From PALSA-505 sp963702235 (GTDB lineage: Bacteria; Actinomycetota; Actinomycetes; Streptosporangiales; Streptosporangiaceae): 64,000 nt of DNA. Below, one piece after another: positions 27,302 to 36,126 of the stretch (positions are counted from its first letter, which is position 1; each line of letters opens with the position of its first letter). The stretch is taken from assembly GCA_963702235.1 (NCBI GenBank), contig CAVPBZ010000007.1:310001-374000 (forward strand), given 5' to 3'. The translations under genes and the position numbers were made by a program. Under the pieces are notes generated by a model. The model ran no database searches and was not told the origin of the DNA. It saw only the letters and a program-made list of their open reading frames with translations.

Positions 27302-28189
27302 ATGAGTCACGACGACGAGTACGGCGCCTACCAGGCGCTGGCCGAGGGCTCCGACGACCCTCGCTGGGCGTTCGGCACCGGCTTCACCGACCCGCTGGAC
27401 GGCGTCAACACCGCGGTGCCGCAGGGCGTGGACGGGTCTGCGCTCGCTCAGTACTGCCTCATGCTCGGCGACGACGCGCTGATCTACAGCCACCGGCTGC
27501 AGCAGTGGGTCACCCGCGCGCCTGAGCTGGAGGAGGAGACCGCGCTGGCCAACATCGCGCTCGACCTGCTCGGCCAGGCCAGGATGCTGCTCGCCCGGGC
27601 CGGGCGGGCCGACGGCAGCGGCCGGGACGAGGACCAGCTCGCGTTCTTCCGCGCCGAGCGCGAGTTCCGCAACGTCCGGCTGGTCGAGCGGCTCGACGCC
27701 GACTTCGCCGAGCTCGTCGCCCGCCTGCTGGTGTTCTCCGCCTGGCGGCTGGCGCTGCTGCGCGCCCTCACCGGGTCGAAGGATCCGGTGCTGGCGGCCA
27801 TCGCGGCCAAGGGCGTCAACGAGCTGACCTATCACCGCGACTACGCCGCCCGGTGGGTGGTGCGGCTCGGCGACGGCACCGAGCTGTCGCACGCGAAGAT
27901 GCAGGCCGGGCTGGCCGTCGTGTGGCCGCTCACCGGCGAGCTGTTCACCCCGCACCCGGTGGAGGCGGCGCTGGCCGGGATAGCGGCAGACGTTCGGGCC
28001 ATTCAGGGGGAAGTGGATACGGTGCTGGACACGGTGCTTGCCGCCGCCACCCTCAGCCGCCCCGATGCGGTACCGCTGGCCGGCGTGGCCGGCCGCGGCG
28101 GGCGGGACGGCGTGCACACCGAGGCGCTCGGCTACGTGCTCGCCGAGCTGCAGAGCGTGGCCCGGGCCCATCCGGACGCGACGTGGTAA
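27302..28189 (+). CDS. paaC: 1,2-phenylacetyl-CoA epoxidase subunit PaaC
   Basis: 295 aa, ferritin-like partner of PaaA that stabilises the complex. Visible: LMLGDDALIYSHRLQQWVTR, LANIALDLLGQARMLLARAG, DEDQLAFFRAEREFRNVRLV and NELTYHRDYAARWVVRLGDG. The diiron site is partly absent, as is normal for PaaC. RBS-like GAGGCGGGG lies before the ATG. The final stop overlaps the GTG of paaD by seven bases. Full length for the family. Confidence 0.95.
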   Translation: MSHDDEYGAYQALAEGSDDPRWAFGTGFTDPLDGVNTAVPQGVDGSALAQYCLMLGDDALIYSHRLQQWVTRAPELEEETALANIALDLLGQARMLLARAGRADGSGRDEDQLAFFRAEREFRNVRLVERLDADFAELVARLLVFSAWRLALLRALTGSKDPVLAAIAAKGVNELTYHRDYAARWVVRLGDGTELSHAKMQAGLAVVWPLTGELFTPHPVEAALAGIAADVRAIQGEVDTVLDTVLAAATLSRPDAVPLAGVAGRGGRDGVHTEALGYVLAELQSVARAHPDATW

Positions 28190-28689
28190 GCCGGCCGCGG
28201 GTCCCGGCCCTGGCCGTCGCGGCCGCCGTGCCCGACCCGGAGCTGCCCATGGTCACCGTGGCGGACCTCGGCATCCTGCGCGAGGTGCGCGAGGACGGTG
28301 ACGCGGTCACGGTCGTCATCACGCCCACGTACTCGGGCTGCCCGGCGATGCGCGAGATCGGCCACGACCTGCGCCGCCGGCTGCAGGAGGCCGGCTACCT
28401 GGACGTCACGGTGCGGACCGAGCTGTCGCCGCCGTGGACGACCGACTGGATCACCCGTGAAGGCCGCCGCAAGCTCGCCGCCGCCGGCATCGCGCCGCCG
28501 GACCCGGCCGCCCGGCTCACCACGGGCCCAGTGCCGCTCACGCTGACCCAGGCACCAGGCGCCGTGACCTGCCCGCGCTGCGGGTCGGAGCGTACCCGCG
28601 AGACGTCGCGGTTCAGCGGGACCGCCTGCAAGGCGCTGCGGTGGTGCGAGCAATGCCTGGAGCCGTTCGAGCACGTCAAGGAGATATAA
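28183..28689 (+). CDS. paaD: Phenylacetate-pathway protein PaaD (MIP18/DUF59 plus zinc ribbon)
   Basis: 168 aa, GTG start overlapping the paaC stop. Residues about 8-95 form a DUF59/MIP18 domain (VPDPELPMVTVADLGILREV, ITPTYSGCPAMREIGHDLRR). The C-terminus has four Cys (VTCPRCGSERTRETSRFSG, CKALRWCEQCLEPFEHVKE) typical of PaaD. It is thought to help assemble the Fe-S or diiron centres of the epoxidase. An 80-100-bp gap then separates it from paaE, the largest in the operon. Confidence 0.94.
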   Translation: MVSRPRVPALAVAAAVPDPELPMVTVADLGILREVREDGDAVTVVITPTYSGCPAMREIGHDLRRRLQEAGYLDVTVRTELSPPWTTDWITREGRRKLAAAGIAPPDPAARLTTGPVPLTLTQAPGAVTCPRCGSERTRETSRFSGTACKALRWCEQCLEPFEHVKEI

Positions 28690-28789
28690 GCAGTGCCGCA
28701 CAGAACTTCGGCGCCGATCGGCGCCGCTCCGTCGCCCCGGAGGCGCGTCAGCAAGCCGCGCCGCCAAGATGCGCGACTCGCTTCATGAC

Positions 28790-29839
28790 ATGGCGCGCAC
28801 CGACTTCCACCCGCTCACGGTGGCTGCCGTCGACCCGCTGACCCACGACGCGGCGGCCGTCACCTTCGACATCCCGGCCGGGCTGAGCGACACGTTCACG
28901 TTCGCCCCCGGCCAGTCGCTGACCGTGCGCCGCGGCGGCGAGCGGCGGTCCTACTCGATCTGCGCCCCGGCCGGGCATCCGCCCAGGATCGGGGTGCGCG
29001 AGGTCGCGGGCGGCGCCGTCTCCGGCTGGCTGGTCCGCGACGTCCGCCCCGGCGACGTCATCGACGTGCAGGCGCCGGCCGGTTCGTTCACGCCGGATCT
29101 GTCCGTGCCCGGTCAGCACGTGCTGATCGCGGCGGGCTCCGGCATCACGCCGGTGCTGTCGATCGCGGCCTCGGTGCTGGCGGCGCACCCCGGCAGCAGG
29201 GTGACGCTGCTGTACGGCAACCGGCGCAGTGACTCGGTGATGTTCACCGAGGAGGTGGCCGACCTCAAGGACGCGTTCCCGGACCGGATGCAGCTGGTGC
29301 ACGTGCTGTCCCGCGAGGCCCAGGAGGTGGATCTGTACGCCGGCCGCCTCGATGCCGGCAAGCTCCGGACGCTGCTGCCGGTCACCGTGGACGTCCCCGC
29401 GGTCGCGCACTGGTGGCTGTGCGGGCCGTTCGGCATGGTGACCGGCGCCATCGACGTGCTGACCGGGCTCGGCGTCAGCCGGGACCGGATCCACCGCGAG
29501 CTGTTCTACGTCGGTGACGAGCCGCCGCCTGAGGTGCACCACGCCGATGCCGCCCCGGGGCCCGGCGCCGAGGTGACGGTGATCCTCGACGGCCGCAGCA
29601 CGACCGTCACGATCCCGCCCGGCGTGCCCGTCCTCGACGGTGCCCAGAAGGCGCGCGCCGACCTGCCGTTCGCGTGCAAGGGCGGCGTCTGCGGCACCTG
29701 CCGGGCCCTGGTCACCCAGGGCGAGGTCAGGATGCGCCGCAACTACGCGCTCGAGGACTCCGAGCTCGCGGCCGGCTTCGTCCTGACCTGCCAGTCGCTG
29801 CCCGTCACCGACACCGTCACCGTCGACTACGACAGCTGA
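28790..29839 (+). CDS. paaE: 1,2-phenylacetyl-CoA epoxidase reductase subunit PaaE
   Basis: 349 aa. Electron donor of the epoxidase: an N-terminal ferredoxin-NADP reductase domain with FAD motif RRSYSICAPAG, NAD-binding AAGSGITPVLSIAASVL and WWLCGPFGMVTGAIDVL, then a C-terminal plant-type [2Fe-2S] domain with CKGGVCGTCRALV and a later Cys in LTCQSLPVTDT. The ATG at 28790 (MARTDFHPLTVAAVDPL) fits family length; one at 28769 is also in frame. Last gene of the operon in view, with no PaaF, G, H or J downstream. Confidence 0.95.
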   Translation: MARTDFHPLTVAAVDPLTHDAAAVTFDIPAGLSDTFTFAPGQSLTVRRGGERRSYSICAPAGHPPRIGVREVAGGAVSGWLVRDVRPGDVIDVQAPAGSFTPDLSVPGQHVLIAAGSGITPVLSIAASVLAAHPGSRVTLLYGNRRSDSVMFTEEVADLKDAFPDRMQLVHVLSREAQEVDLYAGRLDAGKLRTLLPVTVDVPAVAHWWLCGPFGMVTGAIDVLTGLGVSRDRIHRELFYVGDEPPPEVHHADAAPGPGAEVTVILDGRSTTVTIPPGVPVLDGAQKARADLPFACKGGVCGTCRALVTQGEVRMRRNYALEDSELAAGFVLTCQSLPVTDTVTVDYDS

Positions 29840-29877
29840 CCTGCGCCGGTCATCGCGGCGCGCGGTTCGCGTGAGAT

Positions 29878-30480
29878 TCAGGTGGACTGCTCGTCTGGCC
29901 GGGGGAGGGGTGCGCTGAGCGCGCTGAGCGCGGTGGCGGTGATGATCTCGATGTAGCGGCCGGGCGGGATCTGGGCGTCGGTCACCAGGTTGTCCCAGAC
30001 GTGGAACGAGGTCAGCTCCGCCAGCAGGGCGGCCGCCTCGGCGGTGGTCCAGCTGGGGTGCAGCCGCCCTTCGTAGCTAAGCCGCTGGATGATGGACAGG
30101 GCTCCGCGCAGCCGGTTGCTGGTCGGGTCACGCCACGCGGCTGCCGCTGACGGGTCGGTGTGCCGGGCGCTGTCCAGGGCCCGGGCGATGGCCGCGATTT
30201 TAGGGTTGCGCCAGGTCTGCATGTGGGCCCAGGCCCGGATCTGGCCGACGGCGTCGCCGGCCGCCTGCACCGCGGCGATGCCGGCTTGGAGCTGTTCCCG
30301 GTCATCGACGTGCGCGACCAGTGCCTGGAGCAGCTCGGTGCGGTCGGCGAAGTGCAGGTACAGCGCCTGCCGCGAGATGCCCGCGGCGCGGGCGATCGCG
30401 GACATGGTGGCGACGGCATCGCCCTGCTTTTCCAGGAGCTGGCGGGCGGCGTCCAGGATCCGGTCCCTCGTGCTTGACAC
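29878..30480 (-). CDS. TetR-family regulator, divergent from a cupin gene
   Basis: 200 aa, GTG start. HTH at about residues 8-50 (RILDAARQLLEKQGDAVATM, ISRQALYLHFADRTELLQAL) and a helical ligand domain. Two nearly identical palindromes flank the divergent promoters just upstream, and one overlaps the start codon. The regulator therefore almost certainly represses itself and the cupin gene. The inducer is unknown. Confidence 0.92.
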   Translation of the reverse strand: MSSTRDRILDAARQLLEKQGDAVATMSAIARAAGISRQALYLHFADRTELLQALVAHVDDREQLQAGIAAVQAAGDAVGQIRAWAHMQTWRNPKIAAIARALDSARHTDPSAAAAWRDPTSNRLRGALSIIQRLSYEGRLHPSWTTAEAAALLAELTSFHVWDNLVTDAQIPPGRYIEIITATALSALSAPLPRPDEQST

Positions 30481-30524
30481 CTGTCAAGTGTAGCGCCTAG
30501 GCTCCGTGCTTGTCAGGTGTCAAG
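30473..30524. promoter_or_regulatory. Twin TetR operators and face-to-face promoters
   Basis: Two palindromes 36 bp apart: CTTGACA-CC-TGTCAAG (30473-30488, perfect) and CTTGTCA-GG-TGTCAAG (30509-30524, one mismatch). Each overlaps a -35 element TTGACA, one per strand, with TAGGCT or TAGGCG 18 bases on as a -10. Binding to either would block a promoter. Confidence 0.8.
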
Positions 30525-30574
30525 CACGGGAGGGATCCGCCTTTCCGGCCGGCCCGGCGACGAGGAGGATTCTC

Positions 30575-31072
30575 ATGAACCAGCGAGCGGCACCGTATGT
30601 GCTCACGCCGGACCAGGCGCGCAGCCACCCGGGCGCCTTCCCCCCGGTCAAGGCGGGGGCTGCGGACACCGGCGGCCTGCTCACGGTGAGCGAGGGGGTG
30701 CTGCCGCCCGGGGCGCCGGGGCCGCCGCTGCACATCCACGAGGACACCGACGAGTGCTTTTACGTGGTCGAAGGGCGCCTGCTGATCCAGATCGGCGAGG
30801 ACCGCCACGAGCTGGGCCCGGGCTCGTTCGCCTGGCTGCCCCGGCAGGTCCCGCACGCGTTCGCCAATGTCTCCGCCGGCCCGGTGCGCCTGCTCGGGAT
30901 AGCCGTGCCCGGCGGGGTCGAGGAGCTGTTCGCCGAGCAGAGCGCCTACTTCGCGCAGTTGCAGGGGCCACCCGACCCGGCGGAGATCGCCGCCATCGGC
31001 GCCCGGCACCGCGCCCGGGCGGTCGGCCCGCCGATCAGCGCAGACGCCCAGGCCGCAGCGAACCGCTCTTGA
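30575..31072 (+). CDS. Cupin-domain protein
   Basis: 165 aa with one conserved cupin barrel. Motif 1 PPLHIHEDTDECFYVVEGRL supplies two His and one Glu, and motif 2 LPRQVPHAFANVSAGPV supplies a His. This is a normal metal site for a small dioxygenase, isomerase or binding protein. The ATG at 30575 has GAGGAGG upstream. It is divergent from a TetR gene and under its operator. The substrate is unknown. Confidence 0.88.
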   Translation: MNQRAAPYVLTPDQARSHPGAFPPVKAGAADTGGLLTVSEGVLPPGAPGPPLHIHEDTDECFYVVEGRLLIQIGEDRHELGPGSFAWLPRQVPHAFANVSAGPVRLLGIAVPGGVEELFAEQSAYFAQLQGPPDPAEIAAIGARHRARAVGPPISADAQAAANRS

Positions 31073-31236
31073 CCTTCAGCCCCAGCAGTGCGCCGGCCGC
31101 AGCGGCGGCCGTCAAGCGGGCTGGCCTCCGTCACCGCGGAGGAAAACCAGAACGAGCCCGGGGGTCCGCTGGCTTGTGACCACACGGATCGCGCCGCGAG
31201 CCTGAAACCCACGTCATCGCCGCAAGAGGAGATCCA

Positions 31237-31641
31237 ATGTCCGCCAGAACCATCGCAGGAGCCGTGGCCCTGCTCGCCGCGCCGATCATCGTGACCGTCG
31301 GGACGCTCACCCAGCCGACCCTGTCCGGCGACGCGGCCACGCAGGTCGCCGCGCTCACCGGCCACCGCGGGGCGATGATCACCGGCATGGCGGTCAGCTT
31401 GATCGCTGTCGCCCTGCTCGGGATCGCCGCCGTCAAGGCGGGCGCGCCCCGCTGGGCCGGCGCAGCGATCGCCGCCGGCGCACTCGCCGAGGGAGCCGGC
31501 TTCGCGACCGGCACCAGAGCCCTGGTGATCACCGCCTTCGCGGTGCTTTTCCTTGGCCTGCTGGCAGCCGTGCGCACCCTGGCCGCGTCCCCCGGCCCCC
31601 GGCTGGCCGCCGCGGCTGCCCAGGCCGCGGCGGTCTCCTGA
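31237..31641 (+). CDS. Small membrane protein with four predicted helices
   Basis: 134 aa. Hydrophobic stretches at TIAGAVALLAAPIIVTVGTL, AMITGMAVSLIAVALLGIAA, AGAAIAAGALAEGAGFA and VITAFAVLFLGLLAAV make four likely TM helices, with no other motif. The ribosome site AAGAGGAG precedes the ATG. It follows the cupin gene by 164 bp on the same strand and may be a separate unit. I do not recognise the family. Confidence 0.75.
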   Translation: MSARTIAGAVALLAAPIIVTVGTLTQPTLSGDAATQVAALTGHRGAMITGMAVSLIAVALLGIAAVKAGAPRWAGAAIAAGALAEGAGFATGTRALVITAFAVLFLGLLAAVRTLAASPGPRLAAAAAQAAAVS

Positions 31642-31719
31642 CCGCCACGCCGGGTACCCGGTTACCCCCCCCGGCCCGGATGATCCCGCCCGCGGCGCCA
31701 GGCCTGGAAGGAGACGCAC

Positions 31720-34296
31720 ATGCGGTACTCAGCCCTGACACGCGGGCGACGTCACGCCTGCCGCATAGATGTCACGGTTATCCGTGATGCTGCCGGGCCC
31801 GGGCTCCTGGACACTGAGCGGGTGCCCCGGTCCCCTGTCGCTCGCGCGAGCCTGGCCCTGGCGCTGCCGGTCTGCCTGGTCGTGACCCTGGCCGGCCTGG
31901 CCCCGTCGGCCCGTGCCGCCACCGACATCACGGTGAGCACCTGTGATGACAGTCATCTGCGTGCTGCCGTCGCCCAGGCGAACAGCGACAACGCGGACGA
32001 CATGATCCTGTTCGCCTGCAGCGGGACGATCACCCTCACCAGCACCCTGGATATCACCGGGAGCATGTTCCTGAACGCTGCCGGGGCGCAGGTCACCCTC
32101 GACGGCGGATCCGCGATCAGCGCGCTGAACGTGGCCACCGGCGTCACCTTGAAGATGACGGACCTCAGCGTTCAAAATGGCTCCACCACTGTAGATGGCG
32201 GCGCGCTGTACAATGCCGGGACTGCGAACATCTACGGCGGCACGTTCTCCGGTAACAGCAGCGGCAGATATGGCGGCGCGCTGGAAAATTCCGCCGGCGC
32301 GACGATGAGCATCACCGGCAGCACCTTCGGTAGTAACCACTCTGCGGACGCCTACGGCGGAGCGGTGAACAACGCTGGCACGATGACCATCACGAGCAGC
32401 CTCTTCATTGACAACGTCGCCGGGATCTCGTCAGGCACCGTCTTGTCTGGCGGCGCAATCGCCAACGGCGGCACGATGAGCATTTCAGCCAGCACCTTCT
32501 ATCAGAACCGCGCCGATTTCGGGAGCGGAGGCGCCATCTGGACGAGCACGAGCACGAGCACGAGCATCACGAACAGCTCCTTTATGATGAACCACGCCGG
32601 TGCCGGGGGAGCCATCGAATCCCAGCACGGCACGACCAACATCAGCTTCAGCACCTTTTGGAACGACACCGCCAACAACGGCAGCGGCAACGAGATTGCC
32701 GGCAAGGCAAGTATCTTGGGGAGCGTCTTGGCGAGCCAGGGCACTAACTGCGCGGCCTTCTTTGTTGATCAGGGCTACAACATGGAGTCCGGCACGGACT
32801 GCGGGTTCACGCAACCTGGCGACCTGCAGAATGCCAACCCCGACATACGGCAAGAAGCCAATTTCTCCCTGTACCTGAGCCAGGGCAGCGCGGGCATTGA
32901 CGCCGTCCCGGCCGGCCTGTGCCCGGTCACCGACCAGAACGGCAACGCCCGCCCGGATGATGCGGCCGAGCCCAGTTGCGACATGGGCGCCGCCGAATCG
33001 GCCTACCCCCCGCCGGTCCTCCTGTCGTCCTCGGCCGATCCCAGCGCCTACGGCCAGCCGGTGACCTTCACCGCCACGGTCGCGCCCACCGACGGCGGCG
33101 GCACGGTCGCCTTCTACGCCGACGGCGCTGCCGCCCCCATCTCCGGGTGCGGCACCCAGCCGCTGACCCAGGTCAGCGGCAGCACCTACAGCGCCGCCTG
33201 CACCACCACGCCGGTATCGGCCGGAACCCACGCCATCACCGCCAGCTACTCCGGGGACAGCAGCTACCCCGGCACGACGGGGAGCCTGGCCGGCGGCCAG
33301 ACAGTGAACCCGGTGCCGCTGACCATCACCGCGTCCAGCGGGTCGATGACCTACGGGCAAGCACCGCCGGCGATCACCCCCTTGTACACCGGGTTCGTCA
33401 ACGGCGACGGCCCCGGGTCGCTGCACCCGGCGCCGGTCTGCTCCACCAACGCGACCTCCTCCAGCCCGGTGGGCGCCTACCCGAGCGACTGCACCGGCGC
33501 CGCCGACCCGAGCTACGTGATCAGCTACGCGGGCGGCACGGTGACGGTGACCCCGGCCGCGACGGCGCTGACGTACACCGGCCCGCAGTCGGTCGCCCGC
33601 GGCGCCAGCTTCACGCCGGCGGCGACGCTGTCGAGCCCGGCCAGCGTGTGCCCAGCCGGCCAGCCGGTGAGCTTCACGCTGAACGCCAGCCCCAAGACGG
33701 GCGCCCCGGGGACCTACCCGCTGGAGTCGGCGACCACCGACGGCACCGGCGCGGCGACCGCGGCATCCGCGCCTACCTCAGGCTGGCGGGCCGGTGCCTA
33801 CACCATCACCGCCAGCTACGCCGGCACCGCGGACTGCGGCGCATCGGCCAGCACAAAGCCGCTGGTGGTGACCGTCAGCGGCCTGAAGGCCGCCGGCTCG
33901 GGCAGCTATCAGGTCCCCGGCACCGGCACGGTCAGCGTCAACTTCGCGGTTATCGGGCATACCAGCACCTACCACGGCGGAATCACGCTGGTCAGGAAAG
34001 GCAGCTGGCGGCTGACCGGCACCGACAGCGGCTACACCAAGTCCTCTGCCACCCAGGGCAAGGTGACCGGAACGGGCACCCTGTCCTGGTGGAACCCCGC
34101 ACTGAACAACAACCACGGCGGGTGGCAGCTGGCGAGCACAGGGGTCGCCTTCACCGCCAGCTTCACCGCCACGACCACGACATCACCGGGATCCTTCGGG
34201 ATCCAGATCAGCTACACGCCGGTCCCGCCGCAGCCGTCCACCCTCCCGAACTCCAGCCCGATCAGCCTGCACGACGGAATCATCGTGATGGCCTGA
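31720..34296 (+). CDS. Large exported protein: right-handed beta-helix plus Ig-like and MBG-like domains
   Basis: 858 aa. A 40-residue basic N-region leads to a hydrophobic segment (SLALALPVCLVVTLAGLA, then ARAATD) that looks like a long signal peptide. Residues about 70-430 are a beta-helix of short Gly/Asn-rich turns (GGALYNAGTANIYGGTFSGN, GGAVNNAGTMTITSSLF). Then come Ig-like domain 3 type repeats (PVTFTATVAPTDGGGTVAFY, AGTHAITASYSGDSSYPGTT), an MBG-like segment (PLTITASSGSMTYGQAPPAI) and further Ig-like modules. No catalytic residues are obvious. Likely an adhesin or envelope-associated binding protein. GAAGGAG precedes the ATG. Confidence 0.85.
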   Translation: MRYSALTRGRRHACRIDVTVIRDAAGPGLLDTERVPRSPVARASLALALPVCLVVTLAGLAPSARAATDITVSTCDDSHLRAAVAQANSDNADDMILFACSGTITLTSTLDITGSMFLNAAGAQVTLDGGSAISALNVATGVTLKMTDLSVQNGSTTVDGGALYNAGTANIYGGTFSGNSSGRYGGALENSAGATMSITGSTFGSNHSADAYGGAVNNAGTMTITSSLFIDNVAGISSGTVLSGGAIANGGTMSISASTFYQNRADFGSGGAIWTSTSTSTSITNSSFMMNHAGAGGAIESQHGTTNISFSTFWNDTANNGSGNEIAGKASILGSVLASQGTNCAAFFVDQGYNMESGTDCGFTQPGDLQNANPDIRQEANFSLYLSQGSAGIDAVPAGLCPVTDQNGNARPDDAAEPSCDMGAAESAYPPPVLLSSSADPSAYGQPVTFTATVAPTDGGGTVAFYADGAAAPISGCGTQPLTQVSGSTYSAACTTTPVSAGTHAITASYSGDSSYPGTTGSLAGGQTVNPVPLTITASSGSMTYGQAPPAITPLYTGFVNGDGPGSLHPAPVCSTNATSSSPVGAYPSDCTGAADPSYVISYAGGTVTVTPAATALTYTGPQSVARGASFTPAATLSSPASVCPAGQPVSFTLNASPKTGAPGTYPLESATTDGTGAATAASAPTSGWRAGAYTITASYAGTADCGASASTKPLVVTVSGLKAAGSGSYQVPGTGTVSVNFAVIGHTSTYHGGITLVRKGSWRLTGTDSGYTKSSATQGKVTGTGTLSWWNPALNNNHGGWQLASTGVAFTASFTATTTTSPGSFGIQISYTPVPPQPSTLPNSSPISLHDGIIVMA

Positions 34297-34340
34297 ACGA
34301 TCCACCCCAGCCCCCCCGGGGCACGGCCTGCCCGGGCTGG

Positions 34341-34772
34341 TTACACGAAGTGCACGTGGGTCTGATCCGGCTCGTGGTCAACGAGCTGATCGCAGGTGGG
34401 GCAGTACCAGCGGACCTCGAGGGGAGTACCGCAGGCGAGGTGACGGGGGGAGTCGGCCTGGTCGGTGTGCCTGCTCCCCCAGTGGGCGAGCAGGCGGAGC
34501 GCCGCGGCGAGTTCGGTGCCTTCGGCGGTGAGCTGGTAGGCGGCGCGGGGCGGCCGCTGCGAGTAGAGCCGGGCTACCAGCAGCCCATCGCGTTCAAGCC
34601 GCTTGAGGCGGTCGGACAAGATGTTCGCGGCGATGCCCGGGATCTGGCTGAGCAGGTCGTTGAACCGGCCCGGCCCGGCCAGCAGTGCCTCCACCACCAG
34701 CAGCGTCCACCGGTCGCCGACTCTGGCCAGTGCCTCGGCGAGCGGTGAGGAGCCGTGCCCGGGTTCAGCCAT
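34341..34772 (-). CDS. HxlR-family winged-helix regulator with C-terminal Cys pair
   Basis: 143 aa. HxlR winged helix: ALARVGDRWTLLVVEALLAG, FNDLLSQIPGIAANILSDRL and LERDGLLVARLYSQRPPRAA. The C-terminus adds CGTPLEVRWYCPTCDQLVDH, a CxxC zinc-ribbon-like tail seen in a subset of HxlR proteins. Divergent from the HtrA-type gene across 76 bp with AT-rich repeats (GTAGTTGATAGTAG, AGTTACTACTTAC), so it may regulate that gene. Redox or electrophile sensing is common in the family. Confidence 0.88.
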   Translation of the reverse strand: MAEPGHGSSPLAEALARVGDRWTLLVVEALLAGPGRFNDLLSQIPGIAANILSDRLKRLERDGLLVARLYSQRPPRAAYQLTAEGTELAAALRLLAHWGSRHTDQADSPRHLACGTPLEVRWYCPTCDQLVDHEPDQTHVHFV

Positions 34773-34848
34773 GGGCGAATCGTAGCCCCGTTGACACTCT
34801 CGTAGTTGATAGTAGATTGCAAGTTACTACTTACCGGAGGTGGCGACG

Positions 34849-35751
34849 ATGACGATCCTCGATGAGATCGGAGCAAGCATCAGGCGACTGGCGGAAGGTG
34901 CCGGGGCCTCGGTGGTGGGCATCGGGCAACGGTGGGGGGCCGGCTCGGGCATCGTGCTCGGGGCGGGCCAGGTGCTGACCAACGCGCACAACGTGCGCGA
35001 CGATCAGGTGACGGTCACGTTCGCCGACGGGCGCACCGCAGAGGGGAGCGTCGCCGGACACGACATCGACAGCGACCTGGCCGTTATCAGCGTCAACACC
35101 GGCGAGACTCCCGCGCTGCCGTGGGCCGGCAGCGCATCAGCAGAGATCGGCACGCCGGTGTTCGCCCTGGCCAACCCGGGCGGGCGCGGGCTGCGAGTGA
35201 CGTTCGGGTTCGTCTCCGGCATCGAGCGGACTTTCCGCGGTCCCCGCGGCCGGCGCATCACCGGCAGCCTCGAGCACACCGCCCCGCTGCTGCCCGGCTC
35301 CTCCGGCGGCCCGGTCCTGGACGCCGCCGGGCAACTTCTCGGGATCAACACCAACCGCCTCGGTGAAGGCTTCTACCTTGCCATCCCCGCCGACGAGACA
35401 CTGCGAGGCCGCGCCGATGCGCTCGCCCGCGGCGAGACCGCGGCATCGCCCCGGCTGGGCGTCGCCATCGCCCCGGGTCACCAGGCCAGGCGACTGCGCC
35501 GCGCCGTCGGCCTCCCCGACACCGACGGCCTGCTCATCCGCGAGGTAGCAGAAGCCAGCCCCGCCGCCCGCGCCGGCCTCGCCCCGGGCGACCTGATCGT
35601 GGCGGCCGCGGGCCAGCCGGCCCGCACACCCGATGACTTGTTCGACGCGCTCGCGGCGGCTCGCGGCGGCACCCTCGAACTAAAGGTCGTGCGCGGTACC
35701 GACGAGCGGACCCTCCAGGTCACCTTCACCGAGCCAGACCAGGACGCATAA
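34849..35751 (+). CDS. HtrA/DegP-like S1C serine protease with one PDZ domain, no signal peptide
   Basis: 300 aa from the ATG at 34849 (GGAGG eight bases upstream). Catalytic triad visible: His in VLTNAHNVRDD, Asp in IDSDLAVISV, Ser in LLPGSSGGPVLD. The PDZ domain is at about residues 205-297 (LIREVAEASPAARAGLAPGD). The N-terminus (MTILDEIGASIRRLAEGAGA) has no TM helix or signal, unlike the usual secreted HtrA, so it probably works in the cytoplasm. Divergent from an HxlR gene. Cytoplasmic S1C proteases of this form exist in actinobacteria but are little studied. Confidence 0.88.
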   Translation: MTILDEIGASIRRLAEGAGASVVGIGQRWGAGSGIVLGAGQVLTNAHNVRDDQVTVTFADGRTAEGSVAGHDIDSDLAVISVNTGETPALPWAGSASAEIGTPVFALANPGGRGLRVTFGFVSGIERTFRGPRGRRITGSLEHTAPLLPGSSGGPVLDAAGQLLGINTNRLGEGFYLAIPADETLRGRADALARGETAASPRLGVAIAPGHQARRLRRAVGLPDTDGLLIREVAEASPAARAGLAPGDLIVAAAGQPARTPDDLFDALAAARGGTLELKVVRGTDERTLQVTFTEPDQDA

Positions 35752-35860
35752 GCGTACTCAGCCCCACCTGCCTGCGTGACCACGGACTGCGCACGGGTGA
35801 TCATGTCGAAGGCCCCGCGCGGCCCGGCCACCAGCATGCCGACGCCCAGCCGCTGCGCGC

Positions 35861-36053
35861 GCGCCGGGTGTTCCTGGCGGGCTGTTCCGGACGTTCGGCT
35901 ACGTCGGGTCCATCGCGTCCGGTCCGGGCCCTCATCAGCATCGTGTCCCGCAACGGCGCCAGCAACCACGGCCTGCACCTCATCCCGATCATCATGATCG
36001 CCGCCAGCGCGGTGACGCTCATGATCACGATCACCGACCGCAGGCTCCGGCCC
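35861..36053 (+). pseudogene. Decayed C-terminus of a drug-exporter-type MFS protein
   Basis: Reads APGVPGGLFRTFGYVGSIAS in one frame, then ALISIVSRNGASNHGLHLIP and IIMIAASAVTLMITITDRRL in the next. This is the last two helices of a 14-TMS (QacA/EmrB-like) exporter with the usual DRRL end. The first ten helices are missing, and one frame change falls near 35930. It sits between the HtrA-type gene and the isochorismatase, with no promoter or start. Confidence 0.68.
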
Positions 36054-36126
36054 CAGCCCCAGGCACAGCGGTCAGCCGCCCGCCAGCCAGCCGGGACGAA
36101 CAACCAGCCGACACCAAGGAGAACCC

